A stretch of DNA of 64,000 nt from CAXSEF01 sp964236695. GTDB taxonomy: Bacteria; Pseudomonadota; Alphaproteobacteria; Acetobacterales; Acetobacteraceae. Each line of letters starts with the position of its first letter. Positions within the stretch are counted from its first letter, which is position 1. A program made the position numbers and the translations under genes. The notes under the pieces are model-generated. The model had not been told where the DNA came from. It saw only the letters and a program-made list of their open reading frames with translations, and made no database searches. Below are positions 61,843-64,000 of the stretch, in pieces. The DNA lies in NCBI GenBank assembly GCA_964236695.1, contig CAXSFU010000009.1, positions 1 to 64,000 on the forward strand, given 5' to 3'.

Positions 61843-62160
61843 TCAGTCCGGGGGGAAGCGCTGCCGGCAGGCGGAGGCGAGCTCGACGGCGGCGGCCTCG
61901 CTCTGGCTGCCGGGCACGACCTGCAGGACGCAGCGCGCGAAGTCGGTCTTGCCAGGGTGGAACGAGCTGGTCGGGGTCACCAGGAAGCTGCAGGCGTCGC
62001 GGATCAGCGACACGGCATAGCGCGAGCGGGTGTCGGCGATGTGGTCCAGCTCGCAGTCGGCCTTCTGCCGCAGCCGGTCGATCAGCAGCTGCGCGTGCCC
62101 GGGGTGCGCCTGGAGCATCAGCGCCGCGGCCGCCGCCATCAGGGTCCTGCCGCCTGCCAT
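61843..62160 (-). CDS. Small exported protein of unknown function
   Basis: The 105-residue product has a signal peptide (GRTLMAAAAALMLQAHPGHAQ). The mature domain is helical (LIDRLRQKADCELDHIADTR, SRYAVSLIRDACSFLV) with four Cys (DCEL, DACS, ARCV, SACR), consistent with two disulfides in the periplasm. The ATG at 62160 has GGAGG-type sequence 12 nt upstream. No family is recognised. Confidence 0.7.
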   Translation of the reverse strand: MAGGRTLMAAAAALMLQAHPGHAQLLIDRLRQKADCELDHIADTRSRYAVSLIRDACSFLVTPTSSFHPGKTDFARCVLQVVPGSQSEAAAVELASACRQRFPPD

Positions 62161-62279
62161 GGAGTCCCGTCCTCCGCCTCCGGCGGCGCGGCCCGCAGGG
62201 GCGCGGGGCCGGGGGCCGTCGGACGGGCGACTGTAGCCCCGGCGCGGCACGGTTGTCGCCGCTGGCTGCGGCGCCGGCG

Positions 62280-62684
62280 TCACAGGGCCGAGACGACCTC
62301 GCCGCGCAGCTCCTCGATCGCGTCCAGCAGGGTGCGGGTGGTGAACGGCTTGGGCAGGAAGCGCTCGGTCGCGGCCAGCGGCTTGATCTCGGCGTAGCGG
62401 CCGCTGATGTAGATGACCGGAACCTCGGGATGCTGGCGCCGCAGCTCTGCGGCGAAGGCGCGACCGTCCATGCCCGCGCCGAGGTTGATGTCCGTCACCA
62501 CGACGCGCGGCGGCCCATGGTCGACGATGGTGCGCAGGGCGTCCTCGCCGCTGCTCTGCTCGACCGTCGCGAAGCCGGCCTCGTGCAGCGCCTCCACGAG
62601 GCAGACGCGAATCAGGTCGTCGTCGTCGACCAGCAGAACGTCCACCGCACGCGCCTCGCCCCGGACCGGCAGCCTTTCTCGCAC
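62280..62684 (-). CDS. Stand-alone response regulator (receiver only)
   Basis: The receiver domain begins DVLLVDDDDLIRVCLVEAL (acidic pocket), has the phospho-acceptor Asp in VVVTDINLGAGMDG, the Thr/Ser switch in VIYISGRYA and the Lys in FLPKPFTTRTLL. There is no output domain, so it could relay phosphate to an Hpt or act on a partner, as for CheY- or FixJ-N-like proteins. The start is unclear: GTG at 62684 (134 aa) or GTG at 62645 (121 aa) are the best candidates. No kinase is adjacent; the nearby hybrid kinases are far upstream. Confidence 0.82.
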   Translation of the reverse strand: MRERLPVRGEARAVDVLLVDDDDLIRVCLVEALHEAGFATVEQSSGEDALRTIVDHGPPRVVVTDINLGAGMDGRAFAAELRRQHPEVPVIYISGRYAEIKPLAATERFLPKPFTTRTLLDAIEELRGEVVSAL

Positions 62685-62888
62685 ACCGGAGGTCCACAAG
62701 GCAGTCACGAGTACGACAGCTTCGTGACCACGCAACGCCCGCGACCGGGCAGGCCGGCCCCGCAGGAGCGCGGGGTTCCGGCCGCAGCACGGAGCACAGC
62801 CATGCCCGCGGGACGGGGCTCGGGTCGCCGCCCGCACCCATGTGGCGTGCGGGACGACGTCCGTTGCGTCGCGAGGAGAAGACTGCTC

Positions 62889-63182
62889 ATGGCGCAGGCA
62901 CCCGCATCGGCGGACCGGTTCACCCCGGTCCTGGTCGGCCTGACTGGGTATTACGCCGTCGCCGGCCTCGCCAGCCTCACCAACCTGGCGGTCGCCGTCT
63001 GGGTCATGGCCCTGGTCTACTGCCTGCCGCTCGCAGGGGCCGCCGCGGCGCTCGCCTGGGCCGGGGCACGGTGGGCACTGGCACGGCGGCGCGGCGCGCC
63101 CGCTTCCCGCCTGGGGCCTGCCATCGACCGGCCAGCCCCGGTGTTCTCCGCCAGGTCAGGAAGAAAGCATGTTCTTTCTTGA
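62889..63182 (+). CDS. Small membrane protein ending in a family A repeat
   Basis: The 97-residue product has two membrane helices (LVGLTGYYAVAGLASLTNLAV and VMALVYCLPLAGAAAALAW), then a short basic cytoplasmic tail. The final residues (GRKHVLS) and the stop codon come from the left hairpin of repeat A9. GAGGAG lies 11 nt before the ATG. Function is unknown. Confidence 0.5.
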   Translation: MAQAPASADRFTPVLVGLTGYYAVAGLASLTNLAVAVWVMALVYCLPLAGAAAALAWAGARWALARRRGAPASRLGPAIDRPAPVFSARSGRKHVLS

Positions 63183-63304
63183 AAGAAAGAACCAGAGAAC
63201 TCTTGCCCAATGGACTCGGAGCCGCTCGCGCGCCCTGAATCTTGTGGGCAAAGTCTTTTTGCTTCTTTTTCTTCAGAAAAAGAAGATCCTTGCTTCCCTG
63301 CCTG
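63157..63304 (+). repeat. Family A repeat, copy A9
   Basis: Near-consensus family A element with both hairpins. Its left hairpin supplies the stop codon of the preceding small gene. It lies upstream of the NADH pyrophosphatase gene. Confidence 0.9.
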
Positions 63305-63411
63305 ACGCAACGGGGTCCAGGACAGTTTTTGGGGACGCTGCCGCCACAGGATGACCGTGTCCACCCGGCGGCCCGCTTGCCCGGCCGGGAAGCCCGTGCG
63401 ACACGGGCGGG

Positions 63412-64000
63412 ATGACCTCGATCCCGGCCTCGGGCCCCAACGCCTACACGGGCAGCCCGCTCGACCGTGCGGGCGAGCGTCGGCGCGACGCGGCGTGGCT
63501 GGCCGAGCGCCGCCGCGATCCGGCCAGCCGGTTCGTGCCGATGTGGCGCGGCAAGGTGATGCTGCGCGGCGGCGAGGCGCCGGCGGCCGCCCTGCTGTGC
63601 GGCGAGGAGGCGCAGGCGTGCCGCGAGGCGGAGCGCTGGGCGCTGCTGGGCGTGCAGGACGGCGCCGCCGTGTTCGCCGCCGACCTCGGGCCGGACCACG
63701 AGGCGGCGCCGCTGCCGGAGCTGGGGCGGTTTGAGGACCTGCGCGCCGTGGTGTCCGGGCTGGAGGCCGGCGAGGCCGCGATCCTGGCCCATGCCCGCGG
63801 CCTGATGGTGTGGCGCGCCCGCACCCTGTTCTGTGCCGGCTGCGGCGCGCCCACAGCGCCGGAGGAGGGCGGCACGATGCTGAGCTGCACCCGCTGCGGC
63901 ACCCACCATTTCCCGAGGACCGACCCCGCCGTCATCATGCTGGTCACGCTCGGCGACCGGGCGCTGCTCGGCCACGCGCGGCGGTTCGCCGATGCCGCGA
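63412..64000 (+). CDS. nudC: NADH pyrophosphatase (NudC-like NUDIX), 3' end missing
   Basis: The visible 196 residues match the N-terminal and zinc-ribbon part of NudC-type enzymes, which cleave NADH and deNAD capped RNA. FVPMWRGKVMLRG and AAPLPELGRFEDLRAVVSGL are followed by the ribbon FCAGCGAPTAPEEGGT and SCTRCGTHHFPRTDPAVIMLV, four Cys spaced for zinc. The catalytic NUDIX box lies beyond the window. ATG at 63412 with GGGCGGG just upstream. The start is well placed for the family. Confidence 0.85.
   Translation, partial: MTSIPASGPNAYTGSPLDRAGERRRDAAWLAERRRDPASRFVPMWRGKVMLRGGEAPAAALLCGEEAQACREAERWALLGVQDGAAVFAADLGPDHEAAPLPELGRFEDLRAVVSGLEAGEAAILAHARGLMVWRARTLFCAGCGAPTAPEEGGTMLSCTRCGTHHFPRTDPAVIMLVTLGDRALLGHARRFADAA

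Overview
This 64 kb window is very GC-rich and gene-dense. It looks like chromosomal DNA of an alphaproteobacterium, most likely of the Acetobacteraceae/Rhodospirillales type. The inference rests on strong GC bias at third codon positions, frequent GTG/TTG starts, stop/start overlaps, and two families of intergenic palindromic repeats whose style I associate with that family. No rRNA, tRNA or CRISPR array was seen. A run of 100 N at 29562-29661 marks an assembly gap.

Layout. 1-3.8 kb is a lower-GC, decayed accessory patch: IS5-type and IS630-type transposase remnants, an AraC regulator, a frameshifted epimerase-like pseudogene, and an Rrf2 regulator with a secreted cupin. 3.8-7.3 kb holds a radical SAM/DUF547 pair, a small membrane protein and a YitT protein. 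7.5-13.6 kb holds two paralogous hybrid histidine kinases with double receivers around a Toprim/DUF3991-like gene. 13.7-26.5 kb is metabolic: POT transporter, peroxiredoxin, kynureninase, MFS exporter, aldo/keto reductase with divergent TetR, SDR, DoxX protein, alkyladenine DNA glycosylase and a luciferase-like oxidoreductase.

26.8-33.3 kb is the most striking part: an Rpf-like diffusible-signal (DSF) locus. It holds a DSF synthase homologue (rpfF), a REC-PAS-GGDEF-EAL protein and an RpfC-like membrane hybrid kinase with a C-terminal Hpt, all on the minus strand, the last two overlapping by 4 nt. Here the output protein is a receiver fused to c-di-GMP synthesis and hydrolysis domains rather than the HD-GYP protein RpfG.

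35.1-39.5 kb is a plus-strand set: a DUF3034 exported protein, a globin with a signal peptide, a cupredoxin and a membrane PAS-GGDEF-EAL protein. It may be an extracytoplasmic redox or gas-sensing unit feeding c-di-GMP. 39.5-50.3 kb holds small membrane proteins, an MBL hydrolase, a HAD phosphatase, a DUF892 ferritin-like protein, DUF1003, a sedolisin protease, DUF1489, a DUF3311/sodium-solute symporter pair, a short DHFR and a tautomerase. 50.5-64 kb holds an inositol-phosphatase-like protein, aroE-coaE-dnaQ, a membrane-anchored receiver protein, a heparinase II/III-like protein, rsmB, an ArnT-like glycosyltransferase, a response regulator and the start of an NudC-type NADH pyrophosphatase.

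Two dispersed repeat families fill most intergenic spaces. Family A (9 copies, about 145 bp) carries two AT-rich hairpins and sits mostly behind gene 3' ends. Family B (about 15 copies, about 130 bp) is GC-rich and palindromic. Family B copies have been read through to form the C-terminal tails of CoaE and of the membrane receiver protein.
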